Notes: a model not told the origin generated them from the letters alone. DNA of 64,000 nucleotides from Polaromonas sp. (GCF_012927455.1 NZ_JABBPE010000011.1:27106-91105), one strand, 5' to 3'; positions 52,685 to 63,367 are shown, counted from the stretch's first letter. Numbers and translations: made by a program.

Positions 52685-54004
52685 ATGCCACAAACCCTCA
52701 CCGAACAACTGAGCCGCGACCAGCAGATATCTGCCCTGGAGAAAGACTGGGCCACCAACCCGCGCTGGAAGGGCATCAAGCGCGGCTACAGCGCCGCCGA
52801 CGTGGTACGCCTGCGCGGCTCTTTCCCGATTGAGCACACGCTGGCTCGCCGCGGCGCTGAAAAGCTGTGGAGCATTTTGCACAGCGAGCCCTACGTCAAT
52901 TGCCTGGGCGCGCTTACTGGCGGGCAAGCCATGCAGCAGGTCAAAGCAGGCGTGAAGGCGATTTACCTGTCGGGCTGGCAAGTCGCTGCCGACAACAATA
53001 CCTATTCGTCGATGTACCCCGACCAGTCGCTGTACCCGGTTGATTCGGTGCCCAAGGTCGTCGAGACCATCAACAACACGTTCCGTCGCGCCGACGAGAT
53101 CCAGCATGCCAAGGGCATCGATGCGGGCGACAAGGGCTACATCGACTACTTTGCGCCCATCGTGGCCGATGCGGAAGCAGGCTTTGGTGGCGTGCTTAAC
53201 GCGTTCGAGCTGATGAAGGCCATGATCAAGGCCGGTGCCGGCGGCGTGCATTGGGAAGATCAGCTCGCCTCCGTCAAGAAATGTGGCCACATGGGCGGCA
53301 AGGTGCTGTTGCCTACCCGCGAGTCTTGCCAAAAGCTGATTGCTGCCCGCATGGCGGCCGACGTGTGCGGTGTGCCAACGCTGGTGATTGCCCGCACCGA
53401 CGCAGAAGCCGCTGATCTGCTGACCTCGGACTACGACGAGATCGACAAGCCTTTCCTGACCGGCGAGCGCACCGCTGAAGGCTTTTACAAGACCAAAAAA
53501 GGTCTGGACCAGGCCGTTTCGCGTGCCAACGCCTATGCGCATTACGCGGATCTGGTGTGGTGCGAAACTGGTACGCCCGATCTGGACTTTGCCAAGAAGT
53601 TTGCCGACGCCGTGCACAAGGTTCACCCCGGTAAGATGCTGGCTTACAACTGCTCGCCATCGTTTAACTGGAAGAAAAACCTGGACGACGCGACAATTGC
53701 CAAGTTCCAGAGAGAGCTCGGCGCCATGGGTTACAAGTACCAGTTCATCACGCTGGCTGGCATCCACTCCATGTGGTTCAACATGTACGATCTGGCGCAA
53801 GACTACGTCCAGCGCGGCATGACGGCGTACATCGAAAAGGTGCAAGAGCCAGAATTTGCAGCACGCGACCGTGGTTACACCTTTGTGTCTCACCAGCAGG
53901 AAGTTGGCACCGGCTACTTCGACGAAGTGACCACCACGATCCAGGGCGGCAAGTCCAGCGTGACTGCGCTGACCGGTTCGACCGAAGAAGAGCAGTTTCA
54001 CTGA
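52685..54004 (+). CDS. aceA: Isocitrate lyase
   Basis: Splits isocitrate to succinate and glyoxylate in the glyoxylate shunt. The 439-residue protein has the catalytic [11 protein letters not shown] and the motifs [11 protein letters not shown] and [10 protein letters not shown]. The ATG at 52685 has GGAG 8 bases upstream; open codons before it are not conserved. The upstream AT-rich region holds two palindromes, suggesting tight control. No malate synthase gene lies in the window. Confidence 0.98.
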   Translation: MPQTLTEQLSRDQQISALEKDWATNPRWKGIKRGYSAADVVRLRGSFPIEHTLARRGAEKLWSILHSEPYVNCLGALTGGQAMQQVKAGVKAIYLSGWQVAADNNTYSSMYPDQSLYPVDSVPKVVETINNTFRRADEIQHAKGIDAGDKGYIDYFAPIVADAEAGFGGVLNAFELMKAMIKAGAGGVHWEDQLASVKKCGHMGGKVLLPTRESCQKLIAARMAADVCGVPTLVIARTDAEAADLLTSDYDEIDKPFLTGERTAEGFYKTKKGLDQAVSRANAYAHYADLVWCETGTPDLDFAKKFADAVHKVHPGKMLAYNCSPSFNWKKNLDDATIAKFQRELGAMGYKYQFITLAGIHSMWFNMYDLAQDYVQRGMTAYIEKVQEPEFAARDRGYTFVSHQQEVGTGYFDEVTTTIQGGKSSVTALTGSTEEEQFH

Positions 54005-54059
54005 TCTGAAGGGCAAGCCGGTGCGGCGTAAAATTACGCTATCCCGGCTTTAAGCTTTC

Positions 54060-54084
54060 AAGCGCGGCAAGTCCGCGCTTTTTT
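54060..54084 (+). terminator. Terminator between aceA and thrS
   Basis: AAGCGCGG / CCGCGCTT stem with a CAAGT loop, followed by T. It ends 18 bases before the thrS ATG, unusually close to the next gene. Confidence 0.88.
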
Positions 54085-54102
54085 ACTTTTGTTTTCGAAA
54101 TC

Positions 54103-56010
54103 ATGATCCAAATCACACTTCCTGACAGCTCCAAGCGCGACTATGCAGGCCCGGTAACGGTGGCCGAGGTTGCCGCGTCCATAGGCGCTGGCCTGGCCAA
54201 AGCCGCGCTGGGCGGCAAGGTCGACGGCAAACTGGTCGACACCAGCTACCTCATCGCTCAGGACAGTCCTGTTTCCATCATCACCGCCAAAGACGCCGAC
54301 GGCCTGGAACTGATTCGCCACAGCACCGCCCACCTGTTGGCCTACGCCGTAAAGGAGTTGTTCCCCGAGGCGCAGGTCACAATCGGACCGGTGATTGAAA
54401 ACGGATTTTTCTACGACTTTTCCTTTAAGCGCCCGTTCACGCCGGAGGACCTCGTTTTCATCGAAAAGCGTATGAGCGAACTAGCGGCCAAAGACGAGCC
54501 GGTGACGCGCCGCGTTCTGCCGCGCGATGAAGCGGTGGCGTATTTCAAAAGCATGGGCGAGCATTACAAAGCCGAAATTATTGCCAGTATTCCTGCCAAT
54601 GAGGATGTGTCCTTGTACCGAGAGGGTGCGTTCGAAGACCTGTGTCGCGGGCCGCATGTGCCCAGCACAGGGAAACTCAAATTTTTCAAGCTCATGAAGC
54701 TGGCGGGCGCTTACTGGCGCGGCGACCACCGCAACGAGATGCTGCAGCGTATCTACGGCACGGCTTGGGCCACCAAAGACGAACTGCAGCAGCACCTCTC
54801 CATGCTGGAGGAGGCCGAGAAACGTGACCATCGCAAGCTTGGCAAGGAACTTGACTTGTTTCACATTGATGACCATGCCCCTGGTCTGGTGTTTTGGCAC
54901 CCCAAGGGCTGGACGCTTTGGCAGGGCGTCGAGCAGTACATGCGAAAGGTTTACCAGGAAAACGGCTACCAGGAAGTCAAGGGACCTCAACTTCTGGACA
55001 AGACGCTGTGGGAAAAAACCGGACACTGGGACAAATACCGCGACAACATGTTTACGACAGAGAGCGAAAAACGCGATTTCGCCCTCAAGCCGATGAATTG
55101 CCCTGGTCATATCCTGATCTTCAAGCAAGGCATCAAGAGCTACCGGGATTTGCCGCTGCGCTATGGCGAATTCGGTCAGTGCCACCGCAACGAGCCCTCG
55201 GGCGGTTTGCACGGCATCATGCGCGTGCGCGGGTTCACGCAGGACGACGGCCACATCTTTTGCACCGAAGACCAGATTTTGAAAGAGTGCGTTGACTACA
55301 CCACACTGCTGCAAAAGGTATATACCGATTTTGGCTTTAAAAATATTGTCTATAAGGTTGCGACGCGGCCAGAAGCGCGCATTGGCTCTGATGAAGGCTG
55401 GAATAAGGCAGAAAACGCACTGATCGAAAGTCTGCGCGTCTCGGGCTGCGAATTCGAAATTTCCCCGGGTGAGGGCGCGTTTTATGGCCCCAAGATTGAA
55501 TACACGCTCAAGGACGCGATTGGCCGGCAGTGGCAATGCGGCACCATGCAAGTCGATTTTTCGATGCCTGAGCGACTGGATGCCGAATATGTGGGCGAGG
55601 ACGGCGCCCGCCACCGCCCGGTGATGCTGCACCGGGCGATTGTGGGCAGTCTGGAACGATTTATTGGCATTTTGATCGAGGAGAGCGCTGGTGCGCTGCC
55701 CGCTTGGCTGGCGCCCGAACAGGTCTCGGTGCTCAATATCACCGATTCCCAAGCCGGTTACGCGCGGAAAGTTGCTAAAACGCTGCAGGATCAAGGGCTT
55801 AGAGTCAACCTAGACCTGCGCAACGAGAAAATTACGTATAAAATACGGGAGCACTCGCTTCAAAAGCTGCCTTACATTCTTGTCGTAGGTGACAAAGAGA
55901 AGGTGGCAGGGTTAGTGTCTGTGCGCGCCAGGGGTAATAAAGACCTTGGAGCGATGTCCCTCGAAGCTTTTTCCTTGCAAATCGCTTCTGACATCGCCCA
56001 AAAGGTTTGA
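54103..56010 (+). CDS. thrS: Threonyl-tRNA synthetase
   Basis: A class II tRNA synthetase charging tRNA-Thr. The 635-residue protein has the N-terminal TGS domain, the editing domain ([12 protein letters not shown]), and the catalytic core with [10 protein letters not shown] and [11 protein letters not shown], where Cys and His residues bind zinc, then the anticodon domain. No ribosome-binding site is visible before the ATG at 54103, and a terminator lies immediately upstream. It heads the conserved thrS-infC-rpmI-rplT-pheST order. Confidence 0.97.
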   Translation: MIQITLPDSSKRDYAGPVTVAEVAASIGAGLAKAALGGKVDGKLVDTSYLIAQDSPVSIITAKDADGLELIRHSTAHLLAYAVKELFPEAQVTIGPVIENGFFYDFSFKRPFTPEDLVFIEKRMSELAAKDEPVTRRVLPRDEAVAYFKSMGEHYKAEIIASIPANEDVSLYREGAFEDLCRGPHVPSTGKLKFFKLMKLAGAYWRGDHRNEMLQRIYGTAWATKDELQQHLSMLEEAEKRDHRKLGKELDLFHIDDHAPGLVFWHPKGWTLWQGVEQYMRKVYQENGYQEVKGPQLLDKTLWEKTGHWDKYRDNMFTTESEKRDFALKPMNCPGHILIFKQGIKSYRDLPLRYGEFGQCHRNEPSGGLHGIMRVRGFTQDDGHIFCTEDQILKECVDYTTLLQKVYTDFGFKNIVYKVATRPEARIGSDEGWNKAENALIESLRVSGCEFEISPGEGAFYGPKIEYTLKDAIGRQWQCGTMQVDFSMPERLDAEYVGEDGARHRPVMLHRAIVGSLERFIGILIEESAGALPAWLAPEQVSVLNITDSQAGYARKVAKTLQDQGLRVNLDLRNEKITYKIREHSLQKLPYILVVGDKEKVAGLVSVRARGNKDLGAMSLEAFSLQIASDIAQKV

Positions 56011-56051
56011 TTTTCGACGAATTTGTTGATGAATCGGGCTTCTTGTCATTG

Positions 56052-56096
56052 CCAGACGGGCGCAAGTCGCTATAGCTTTTATAGCAAAAATTGAAG
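56052..56096 (-). repeat. Dispersed palindromic repeat, copy 11 (partial)
   Basis: Only the ACGGGCGCAAGTCGC core and the dyad TATAGCTTTTATAGC remain. It lies between thrS and infC and ends next to the infC ribosome-binding site (AAGGA). Confidence 0.6.
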
Positions 56097-56106
56097 GATT
56101 AACACC

Positions 56107-56706
56107 ATCGCTACTGAATTTCGTGACCGCCGTCACCGTGAAGAACGCAAGCATCGCTTGAACCGTGAAATCATGGCCCCAGAAGTGCGACTGACTGGGC
56201 CAGACAATGAGCCTTTGGGCGTTGTTAGCATCATGGAAGCGCTCCGTCTGGCCGGTGAAGCTGACGTAGATCTGGTTGAAATCTCCCCAACGGCGGTCCC
56301 GCCGGTTTGCAGGCTCATGGATTACGGCAAGTTCAAGTATGCCGAGCAGAAAAAGGCGGCAGAAGCGAAGTCCAAGCAAAAAGTGATCGAGATCAAGGAA
56401 ATCAAATTCCGGCCCGGCACTGATGATGGTGACTACAACATCAAACTGCGCAACATAAAGCGCTTTTTGGAAGATGGCGACAAGTGCAAAATTACCTTGC
56501 GCTTTCGCGGTCGCGAAATTACGCACCAGGAGCTCGGTTTGGCCCTGCTGGCGCGTATCCGTGATGAGTTGGCAGATTTGATATTGGTCGAACAGTTTCC
56601 CAAGCTTGAGGGTAGGCAGATGGTCATGATGATCGCGCCTGGCCGCAAGAAAGCGATGAACAAGCCGGCGGCGGACACCGTGATGGCGCCATCCACAGCA
56701 ACCTGA
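56107..56706 (+). CDS. infC: Translation initiation factor IF-3, ATC start
   Basis: IF-3 keeps the ribosomal subunits apart and checks the start codon. Coding similarity begins before any ATG, GTG or TTG: the sequence ATC GCT ACT GAA... reads (M)[20 protein letters not shown], followed by the canonical IF-3 body ([47 protein letters not shown]). AGGA lies 8 bases ahead of the ATC at 56107. infC genes are known for rare start codons (AUU in E. coli), used for autoregulation because IF-3 rejects them. A TTG (56158) and an ATG (56173) lie downstream but would remove the conserved start. Length 199. Confidence 0.93.
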   Translation: MATEFRDRRHREERKHRLNREIMAPEVRLTGPDNEPLGVVSIMEALRLAGEADVDLVEISPTAVPPVCRLMDYGKFKYAEQKKAAEAKSKQKVIEIKEIKFRPGTDDGDYNIKLRNIKRFLEDGDKCKITLRFRGREITHQELGLALLARIRDELADLILVEQFPKLEGRQMVMMIAPGRKKAMNKPAADTVMAPSTAT

Positions 56707-57030
56707 AGGTTGTGTGGTTTCGATTAAGGTTTGCTGGTTTGATCACCAGCGGGCCATTAAGAGGGATGCCTTTTGGCACTCCTGTGAAGGCAGGCGACAA
56801 GCCGGTCTTCCGAAAGTGGCGGAATAAAATCCGGCACGATCAGTGAAAAGTTGGAAAACTTCCTCGCTGGAAAGTGGCAAGCCTTAAAACCTGTCATTAG
56901 AGTGGTGAGCTTTAACGCTCGCCACCAACAAGTGGAGAGCTAAACACTCGCCACTAACAAGTGGCTCGGGGCCATCAAGTCTGCGGAAGTTTCGTAGCGC
57001 CTCACGAGCACAAATGAAAAGGAGCATTAC
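56707..57030 (+). ncRNA. Structured leader between infC and rpmI (candidate L20-type control RNA)
   Basis: The 324 bases contain no gene. Near the 3' end are two tandem hairpins: GTGGTGAGC/GCTCGCCAC at 56902-56925 and GTGGAGAG/CTCGCCAC at 56932-56954, each followed by a ACAAGTGG-like segment (third copy at about 56957). In other bacteria L20 represses its operon by binding a leader at this position. That parallel is inference; the structure itself is visible. Confidence 0.5.
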
Positions 57031-57234
57031 ATGCCCAAAATGAAGACCAAAAGCGGCGCTAAAAAGCGTTTTCGCGTTCGTCCAGGTGGCACCGTCAAGC
57101 GCGGTCAAGCCTTCAAGCGTCACATCCTGACCAAGAAGACCACCAAGAACAAACGTCATTTGCGTGGTTCAGTAGCTGTTCATGACACCGATATGGGTCG
57201 CATGTCACAGATGCTGCCAGGCCGTGGCATTTAA
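57031..57234 (+). CDS. rpmI: Ribosomal protein bL35
   Basis: A 67-residue basic protein, [14 protein letters not shown] onward, with KNKRHLRGS and [15 protein letters not shown], as in bL35. AAGGAG lies upstream of the ATG. It sits in the infC-rpmI-rplT order. Confidence 0.99.
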   Translation: MPKMKTKSGAKKRFRVRPGGTVKRGQAFKRHILTKKTTKNKRHLRGSVAVHDTDMGRMSQMLPGRGI

Positions 57235-57259
57235 TTAACGACGAACAAGGAGTAACTAC

Positions 57260-57619
57260 ATGCCTCGCGTCAAACGTGGTGTAACGGCTCGCGCCCGCCA
57301 CAAAAAAGTTTTAGCCCTTGCAAAGGGATTCCGTGGTCGCCGCGGTAACGTCTTCCGCATCGCCAAAGAAGCGGTGATGAAGGCCGGGCAATATGCCTAC
57401 CGTGACCGCCGGACCAAGAAACGCGTGTTCCGCCAGTTGTGGATCGCCCGTATCAATGCGGCAAGCCGTTCGTTCGGCATGACTTACAGTCAATTTGCCA
57501 ATGGTCTGAAAAGGGCCGGTATAGAGATTGACCGCAAGGTTCTGTCTGATATGGCCATCCATGACAGCGCCGCTTTCGGCGCCATCGTTGAGCAGGTGAA
57601 AGCCAAGCTGGCTGTCTGA
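57260..57619 (+). CDS. rplT: Ribosomal protein bL20
   Basis: A 119-residue protein beginning [16 protein letters not shown], with [20 protein letters not shown] and [18 protein letters not shown]. It binds 23S rRNA early in assembly and, in many bacteria, controls the infC operon. It lies 25 bases after rpmI. Confidence 0.99.
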   Translation: MPRVKRGVTARARHKKVLALAKGFRGRRGNVFRIAKEAVMKAGQYAYRDRRTKKRVFRQLWIARINAASRSFGMTYSQFANGLKRAGIEIDRKVLSDMAIHDSAAFGAIVEQVKAKLAV

Positions 57620-57633
57620 TTTTTAAGGTCTTT

Positions 57634-57680
57634 TGCTATTAAATTAATAGCATTTTGCGCACTAGAATAAAGGGCTGGAG
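57634..57680 (+). repeat. Dispersed palindromic repeat, copy 12
   Basis: Forward orientation: GCTATTAAATTAATAGC is a perfect dyad, then a reduced core TTTTGCGC and AAGGGCTGGAG. It lies between rplT and pheS and runs into a terminator. Confidence 0.75.
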
Positions 57681-57706
57681 CTTGAAAAAGCTCTGGTCTT
57701 TTTTTT
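57676..57706 (+). terminator. Terminator after rplT
   Basis: GGAGCTT-GAAA-AAGCTCT with a following TTTTTTTTT run. It separates the ribosomal protein genes from pheST; the right half of the repeat contributes the first arm. Confidence 0.75.
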
Positions 57707-57820
57707 ATGGCTCGCTTTACTTATTGTTCTTTTCTTGCACTTGCGTGATGGCCGCTCGGCCGAGATCGTCGCTGCTGTTGACTGGGCCGCACCAGTATCT
57801 TTACCCGTATAAGAGAATTT

Positions 57821-58885
57821 ATGAACGATGCCCACGCCCTCAATGAATTGGTGAGTTCTGCTCAGACCAGTTTTGCGCTGGCCACCACGCCTGCCGATCT
57901 GGAGAATGCCAAGGCCCAGCTTCTGGGAAAATCGGGGCGCATCACCGAGTTGATGAAGGGCTTGGCGCTACTTCCTGTAGACGAGAAAAAATCGCGCGGT
58001 GCAGCCATTAATGTCGCCAAACAAGCCATAGAAGCCGCGCTAACTGAGCGCCGCCAGGCACTGGCGAATGCCGAACTCGAAAAGCAACTCAAAGCCGAAG
58101 CGCTCGACGTAAGCCTGCCTGGCCGCCAGCGGATGCAGGGCGGTCTGCACCCCATATCCTTGACGCTGGAGCGGATTGAAGCGATTTTTAGCTCCATGGG
58201 ATTTGACGTGGCGCAGGGTCCCGAGATTGAAACCGACTGGTTTAATTTCACCGCGCTCAACACGCCGGAGGACCATCCCGCGCGTTCTATGCACGACACG
58301 TTTTATGTTGAAGGTGGTACCGAAGCAGCCCCGAATTTGTTGCGCACGCACACCAGCCCGATGCAGATACGTTATGCCATCCAGCATGTCAAAAAACATC
58401 GGGTGGCCATCGATGCAGGCGGCACAATGCCTGAAATTCGCGTTATCGCCCCGGGTCGCACTTACCGGGTAGATAGCGACGCCACCCATTCACCGATGTT
58501 TCATCAGTGCGAAGGCCTGTGGATTGGCGAGAATGTGAGTTTCAAGGATTTGAAGTTTGTGTTTACCGATTTTTGTCGAAGTTTTTTTGAAAGCGACGAC
58601 CTGGTGTTGCGTTTTCGTCCTAGCTTTTTCCCGTTCACTGAGCCCAGCGCCGAGATCGATATCCAGTTCGTGACGGGCCCATTGGCTGGGCGCTGGCTCG
58701 AAGTAGCGGGCTCTGGCCAAGTGCATCCCAACGTGGTTCGCAACATGGGGCTGGACCCCGAAAAATACATTGGCTTTGCCTTCGGCATGGGGCCCGACCG
58801 TCTCACCATGCTGCGCTATGGCGTGAATGACTTGCGCCTGTTCTTTGACGGCGACATCCGCTTTCTTTCCCAGTTCCAGTCATAA
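57821..58885 (+). CDS. pheS: Phenylalanyl-tRNA synthetase alpha subunit
   Basis: The catalytic subunit of the alpha2-beta2 enzyme, 354 residues. It has the N-terminal coiled coil, then the class II motifs [31 protein letters not shown] and [13 protein letters not shown]. It is followed after 32 bases by pheT. A short reading frame (57708-57749, MARFTYCSFLALA) with two Phe codons lies upstream, but there is no clear attenuator after it. Confidence 0.98.
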   Translation: MNDAHALNELVSSAQTSFALATTPADLENAKAQLLGKSGRITELMKGLALLPVDEKKSRGAAINVAKQAIEAALTERRQALANAELEKQLKAEALDVSLPGRQRMQGGLHPISLTLERIEAIFSSMGFDVAQGPEIETDWFNFTALNTPEDHPARSMHDTFYVEGGTEAAPNLLRTHTSPMQIRYAIQHVKKHRVAIDAGGTMPEIRVIAPGRTYRVDSDATHSPMFHQCEGLWIGENVSFKDLKFVFTDFCRSFFESDDLVLRFRPSFFPFTEPSAEIDIQFVTGPLAGRWLEVAGSGQVHPNVVRNMGLDPEKYIGFAFGMGPDRLTMLRYGVNDLRLFFDGDIRFLSQFQS

Positions 58886-58917
58886 AGCCAAAACGAACAA
58901 AGATAGAAGGTAAGACC

Positions 58918-61344
58918 ATGCAATTTCCAGAATCCTGGCTGCGCGAATTTTGCAACCCACCGCTCAGCACCGGGCAACTCGCTGAAACCCTGACCATGGC
59001 CGGGCTTGAAGTCGAAGAACTCAAGCCGGTCGCGCCGCCTTTTAGCCATATAGTCGTGGGCCAAATCATGCAGGCGCAACAGCATCCGAATGCCGACCGC
59101 TTGCGCGTTTGCCAAGTGGATGTGGGGCAGGACAGTTTGCTCACTATCGTTTGTGGTGCGCCCAATGCCAGAGTCGGCATCAAGGTGCCTTGTGCGCTAG
59201 TGGGTGCCGAATTGCCGCCAGGCGAAGACGGCAAACCTTTTCTGATCAAGGTTGGCAAGCTACGCGGCGTCGAAAGCCAGGGAATGCTTTGCTCAGCGCG
59301 GGAACTCAAGCTGTCGGAGGACCATGGCGGCCTGTTGGAACTGGCTCCCGACGCGCCGCCGGGTCAGGACATCCGTGAGCACCTGAAGCTCGATGACACC
59401 CTGTTCACCTTGAAGCTCACGCCCAATTTGGCGCACTGCCTGAGCGTCTATGGCGTCGCACGCGAAGTCGCTGCCCTGACCGGCGCGCGCTTGAATACGC
59501 CGTGTTTTCCATCCGTGCCTGTCGGTAATCAGGACAAGTTGGCTGTGAAGGTTAGTGCACCGGACCTGTGCGGCCGTTTTTCGGGCCGTATAGTGCGCGG
59601 CGTCAATCCACAAGCTGCCACCCCCTCCTGGATGGTTGACAGGCTGGCGCGTTGCGGGCAGCGCAGCGTGACGGCACTGGTCGACATTTCCAACTACGTC
59701 ATGTTTGAACTGGGTCGTCCCAGCCACATCTTTGATCTCGACAAAATCCACGGCGGGCTCGACATTCGCTGGGGCAAGTCCGCCGAGACGCTGAAGCTTC
59801 TCAACGGCAGCACCGTGACTGTTGATGAAAAGGTTGGCGTGATTGCTGACGACGTTCAGGTCGAATCATTGGCCGGCATCATGGGCGGTAGTGCTACGGC
59901 GGTGTCGGACGACACGCAGAACGTCTATGTTGAAGCCGCCTTCTGGTGGCCCAAAGCCATCGCAGGCCGATCACGCCGATACAACTTTTCAACCGATGCA
60001 GGCCACCGCTTTGAACGCGGCGTGGACCCTGGCCAAACCCTGGAGCACATCGAACGCATCACCCAGCTCATCATCGATATCTGCGGCACTGCGGACACGG
60101 TGTGCGGCCCACTGGATGATCTGCAGGTCAACCTGCCCACGGCGAGTCCCGTCACCCTGCGGGTGGAGCGCGCGGCCAAGGTGATAGGCATGCCGCTCAC
60201 GCAGGCACAGTGCCTGGATGCGCTCAATCGTCTCGGTTTGCAGGTGACAGAGGTCGAAGGCGCGCTGACGGTGACGCCGCCCAGCTACCGTTTCGACCTG
60301 CAAATTGAAGAAGACCTCATAGAGGAGGTGGTGCGCATGGTCGGTTATCAGCAGTTGCCCGAAACCCCGCCTTTCGCACCCATCACCGCCAGAATCCGTC
60401 CGGAGGCGGAGCGCTCACCGTTTGCTGTGCGCCGTGCGTTGGCAGCCTTGGGCTACCAAGAAACCATCAATTTCAGTTTTGTGGACCAGCGCTGGGAGAC
60501 CGAACTTGCCGACAACCCCCATCCCATCAAGCTGCTGAACCCGATTGCCAGCCAGATGAGCGTGATGCGTTCCTCATTGCTGGGTTCCTTGTTGCAGGTG
60601 CTCAAGTTCAATTTGGACCGCAAGGCGCCTCGCGTGAATGTGTTCGAGGTAGGTCGGGTATTTCTACGCGATGCGCAAAGCCAGAACACCGACACCACGG
60701 TGGCCGGGTTCAATCAGCCGATGCGTGTCGCCGGTCTGGCGTATGGTCCACGCGCGGCACTGCACTGGAGCCAGCCCGACAAGGCGGTTGACTTCTTTGA
60801 CATTAAGGGCGATGTCGAAGCGTTGCTGGCGCCACTGCAAGCATTTTTTGCGCCGGCAGAGCATCCCGCCATGCATCCTGGCCGTTGCTCCAGCGTGTCT
60901 GTGGCCGGTAGGGCAATTGGCTTCGTGGGTGAACTTCATCCGCAGTGGCGGCAAAGCTACGAGCTGCCGCAGGCGCCCCTGCTGTTTGAGTTGGAGCTCG
61001 ATGCCGTTCTACAACGGCCAGTGCCGGTCTTCAAGCCAGTCAGCAAACTGCAGCCCGTGGAGCGCGACATCGCCGTGATCGTGCCAGAGAGCGTCACACA
61101 TGCGGCGCTTTTGGCTGCGATACACGGCGCTGACACGCGGGGCCGCCTCAAGGGCACAACGCTGTTCGATATCTACCGGCCGCTGCAAGCCAACGCAGGC
61201 ATACAGCTCGGAGAGAAAAGCCTCGCCGCGCGCTTGGTGCTTTCGAGCGACGCCACTACACTGACAGACGAGGAAATTGATGCAACCGTGCAGGCCGTGC
61301 TAGCCAATCTGCAGGGCCAATTGCAGGCCCGTTTGCGCGCCTGA
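58918..61344 (+). CDS. pheT: Phenylalanyl-tRNA synthetase beta subunit
   Basis: The 808-residue beta subunit. The order is the EMAP/tRNA-binding domain ([20 protein letters not shown]), B3/B4 editing domain, B5 domains with [16 protein letters not shown], the catalytic-like core and the C-terminal anticodon-binding fold. It follows pheS and its end touches the open frame ahead of ihfA, as in most proteobacteria. Confidence 0.98.
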   Translation: MQFPESWLREFCNPPLSTGQLAETLTMAGLEVEELKPVAPPFSHIVVGQIMQAQQHPNADRLRVCQVDVGQDSLLTIVCGAPNARVGIKVPCALVGAELPPGEDGKPFLIKVGKLRGVESQGMLCSARELKLSEDHGGLLELAPDAPPGQDIREHLKLDDTLFTLKLTPNLAHCLSVYGVAREVAALTGARLNTPCFPSVPVGNQDKLAVKVSAPDLCGRFSGRIVRGVNPQAATPSWMVDRLARCGQRSVTALVDISNYVMFELGRPSHIFDLDKIHGGLDIRWGKSAETLKLLNGSTVTVDEKVGVIADDVQVESLAGIMGGSATAVSDDTQNVYVEAAFWWPKAIAGRSRRYNFSTDAGHRFERGVDPGQTLEHIERITQLIIDICGTADTVCGPLDDLQVNLPTASPVTLRVERAAKVIGMPLTQAQCLDALNRLGLQVTEVEGALTVTPPSYRFDLQIEEDLIEEVVRMVGYQQLPETPPFAPITARIRPEAERSPFAVRRALAALGYQETINFSFVDQRWETELADNPHPIKLLNPIASQMSVMRSSLLGSLLQVLKFNLDRKAPRVNVFEVGRVFLRDAQSQNTDTTVAGFNQPMRVAGLAYGPRAALHWSQPDKAVDFFDIKGDVEALLAPLQAFFAPAEHPAMHPGRCSSVSVAGRAIGFVGELHPQWRQSYELPQAPLLFELELDAVLQRPVPVFKPVSKLQPVERDIAVIVPESVTHAALLAAIHGADTRGRLKGTTLFDIYRPLQANAGIQLGEKSLAARLVLSSDATTLTDEEIDATVQAVLANLQGQLQARLRA

Positions 61345-61394
61345 TGCTTGCACAAAAGTCTTTACAAAACAATAGCGGCCAGGAGGATCGAGCC

Positions 61395-61772
61395 ATGGAA
61401 TTTTCTGTTGAAAGCCTGGAGACCCCCGCGCTCACCAAGGCGCATCTGGCCGAGTTGTTGTTTGAGAAAATCGGGCTCAACAAACGCGAATCGAAAGACA
61501 TGCTGGACGCGTTTTTTGACTTGATTTCAGACAGCTTGGTAGAGGGTGATGATGTGAAAATTTCCGGCTTCGGCAATTTTCAGATTCGCACCAAGGCGCC
61601 ACGACCAGGCCGCAACCCTCGAACAGGCGAAGCCATCCCCATTCAAGCCCGTCGGGTGGTAACTTTCCACGCCAGCCACAAGCTGAAAGACCAGATTCAG
61701 GGCGACACTGCAGAGAGTGAACTTCCGGAATCTTTTCTAGAAGTACTGGAGGGGGAGCAAAGGAGTACTTAA
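61395..61772 (+). CDS. ihfA: Integration host factor alpha subunit
   Basis: A DNA-bending protein that works as a heterodimer with IHF-beta. The signature [20 protein letters not shown] is complete. At 125 residues it is longer than the ~100 of enteric IhfA, with extensions at both ends. The ATG at 61395 has AGGAGG 8 bases upstream; open codons back to 61344 join the pheT stop and are not needed. Confidence 0.97.
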   Translation: MEFSVESLETPALTKAHLAELLFEKIGLNKRESKDMLDAFFDLISDSLVEGDDVKISGFGNFQIRTKAPRPGRNPRTGEAIPIQARRVVTFHASHKLKDQIQGDTAESELPESFLEVLEGEQRST

Positions 61773-61879
61773 TATTAAATATGTATCAAAACAACATATT
61801 TCAAGAAAATTTAGTTACCCTTTGCCCAAGCTTCCGACTTAGAGTAAATTTGAAATCACCCTTTAGCGTATTCATCTAA

Positions 61880-62371
61880 TTGGAGAAAACTCTACCTTCC
61901 ATTCCCGCGAAACGCTACTTTACTATTGGTGAGGTCAGTGATTTGTGCGGCGTCAAACCTCATGTGCTCCGTTACTGGGAGCAAGAGTTCTCGCAGTTGC
62001 GCCCGATGAAAAGGCGTGGCAACCGCCGTTATTACCAGCACCACGAGGTGCTGATGATTCGCCGGATCCGGGATCTTCTGTATGACCAGGGCTTCACCAT
62101 CAGCGGCGCACGCAACAAACTGCAGGAGATCGTTCAGACTGAACGCGACAAGCGGCGCAACGGGGAAATCATGCTGGATGGTGTGGACGCGCTGGAGGCG
62201 GGCGATTCGGTACTAAACGATTTCGAGGACTCGGTGGACTTTGAAGACAGCGAGCACGCGGATGCGGATTTGCCGGATGGCAGCATTTCGCAGCAACGCT
62301 TGCAATTGGTGCGCCGCGAACTGTTTGAAATCCGCGATCTGCTCAGCCCCCTGACTCAACCCATTTACTGA
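61880..62371 (+). CDS. MerR-family regulator after ihfA, TTG start
   Basis: A 163-residue MerR-type protein: RYFTIGEVSDLCGVKPHVLRYW is the N-terminal helix-turn-helix and wing, then an acidic tail in place of a metal-binding domain. The start is TTG at 61880, directly after an in-frame stop. The next ATG would delete the DNA-binding domain, so TTG must be used. The ihfA-merR-tRNA-Pro order is common in beta- and gammaproteobacteria; the targets are unknown. Confidence 0.93.
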   Translation: MEKTLPSIPAKRYFTIGEVSDLCGVKPHVLRYWEQEFSQLRPMKRRGNRRYYQHHEVLMIRRIRDLLYDQGFTISGARNKLQEIVQTERDKRRNGEIMLDGVDALEAGDSVLNDFEDSVDFEDSEHADADLPDGSISQQRLQLVRRELFEIRDLLSPLTQPIY

Positions 62372-62407
62372 GTAGGGCGTCGTGTCGCGCTATACTCCAA
62401 AGTCTGT

Positions 62408-62484
62408 CGGTGTGTGGCGCAGCTTGGTAGCGCACTTGCATGGGGTGCAAGGGGTCGGAGGTTCGAATCCTCTCACACCGACCA
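62408..62484 (+). tRNA. tRNA-Pro (anticodon GGG)
   Basis: A 77-base cloverleaf. The acceptor arm CGGTGTG pairs with CACACCG; D-arm GCGC...GCGC; anticodon arm CTTGC-ATGGGGT-GCAAG, giving GGG at 34-36; T-arm GGAGGTTCGAATCCTC; and an encoded ACCA end. It reads CCC/CCU proline codons. It is also a typical insertion point for mobile DNA. Confidence 0.97.
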
Positions 62485-62492
62485 TATGAATC

Positions 62493-62525
62493 AAGGACTT
62501 AGCTTCGAAAAGGGGCGAAGTCCTT
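62493..62525 (+). terminator. Terminator after tRNA-Pro
   Basis: AAGGACTT / AAGTCCTT stem with inner partial pairing, followed by a T/C-rich tail (TCTTCTTTCTC). Confidence 0.65.
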
Positions 62526-62674
62526 TCTTCTTTCTCGGTGTGTCGCGCAAATTTAGCCACACCTTTAGCCACACCACAATATTTGCTGAACATCATAAGT
62601 CAGCCTGTTAGCGCCAATTGAATACTGGCCCCCTGGGGGTGCGGACGAAAACTTGGACTACTTGGAGGTAGTTC

Positions 62675-63367
62675 ATGTACTCTTACGAAGACCGCATTCG
62701 AGCAGTCAAGCTCTATATAAAACTCGGGAAATGCACTGAAGCGACCATTCGTCAGTTGGGATACCCGACGAAGAACGCGCTCAAGAGTTGGCATCGAGAA
62801 TACGAACAAGGTCACGATTTGCCGGTGGGCTATGTGCTTTCAAGGCCGAAGTATTCAGACGAGCAGAAGAAAGTGGCCGTTCAGCACTACCTAGACCATG
62901 GTTGCTGCTTTGCTGGAACCCTGAAGGCACTGGGATACCCGTGCCGCGAAACGATCTCAGCCTGGGTCGATGAGCTGCACCCCGAAACGAGAAAGTACGT
63001 TGTTGACAAAGCGCGGAGCGTACCGCGCCCTCCAGAGCTAAAGCAGGCGGCAGTCATTGCGCTTTGCACCAGGCAGACAAGTGCGCAAGCCATTGCACAA
63101 AAGCTAGCCGTGAGCAGGCCGACGCTGTACCAATGGAAAAATCAACTCCTGGGCCGTGAGGCCCCCGCATCCATGAAACTTAACAACGATCCGTCGCCAG
63201 ATCCTGAGCGGAAAGAACTGGAGCAGCAAGTCCAATCGCTTCGACGCGACGTCCGGCAATTGCAGCTTGAACACGACATCTTGAAGAAGGCCAATGAGCT
63301 GTTAAAAAAAGGGCCTGGGCGTCGACCTGCCGCTCCTGAGCAACCAGGAGAAGACGCGGCTCGTTGA
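62675..63367 (+). CDS. IS3-family transposase OrfA
   Basis: A 230-residue DNA-binding protein of an IS3-family element. It has two helix-turn-helix segments (ATIRQLGYPTKNALKSWH and QAIAQKLAVSRPTLYQWK) and a leucine-zipper-like tail (LQLEHDILKKANELLKK). GGAGG precedes the ATG. A slippery A-run at 63304 near its end allows -1 frameshifting into orfB to make the full transposase. Confidence 0.93.
   Translation: MYSYEDRIRAVKLYIKLGKCTEATIRQLGYPTKNALKSWHREYEQGHDLPVGYVLSRPKYSDEQKKVAVQHYLDHGCCFAGTLKALGYPCRETISAWVDELHPETRKYVVDKARSVPRPPELKQAAVIALCTRQTSAQAIAQKLAVSRPTLYQWKNQLLGREAPASMKLNNDPSPDPERKELEQQVQSLRRDVRQLQLEHDILKKANELLKKGPGRRPAAPEQPGEDAAR
63304..63311 (+). promoter_or_regulatory. Programmed -1 frameshift site of the IS3 element
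   Basis: Seven A followed by G (AAAAAAAG) in the codons TTA AAA AAA GGG. After a -1 shift the frame continues as KKGLGVDLPLLSNQEK and runs into orfB without a stop. This is the standard IS3 arrangement. Confidence 0.8.

Noticed and set aside
57655..57846. Phe/Leu-rich frame and short MARFTYCSFLALA frame as a pheST attenuator leader
   Set aside because: The Phe codons come largely from the T-run of the rplT terminator, no ribosome-binding site precedes the short frame, and no second terminator follows it before pheS.
62414..62611. 65-codon frame starting inside tRNA-Pro
   Set aside because: It begins within the tRNA and runs through the terminator; a product such as AQLGSALAWGARGRRFESS is a well-known artefact of translating tRNA genes.
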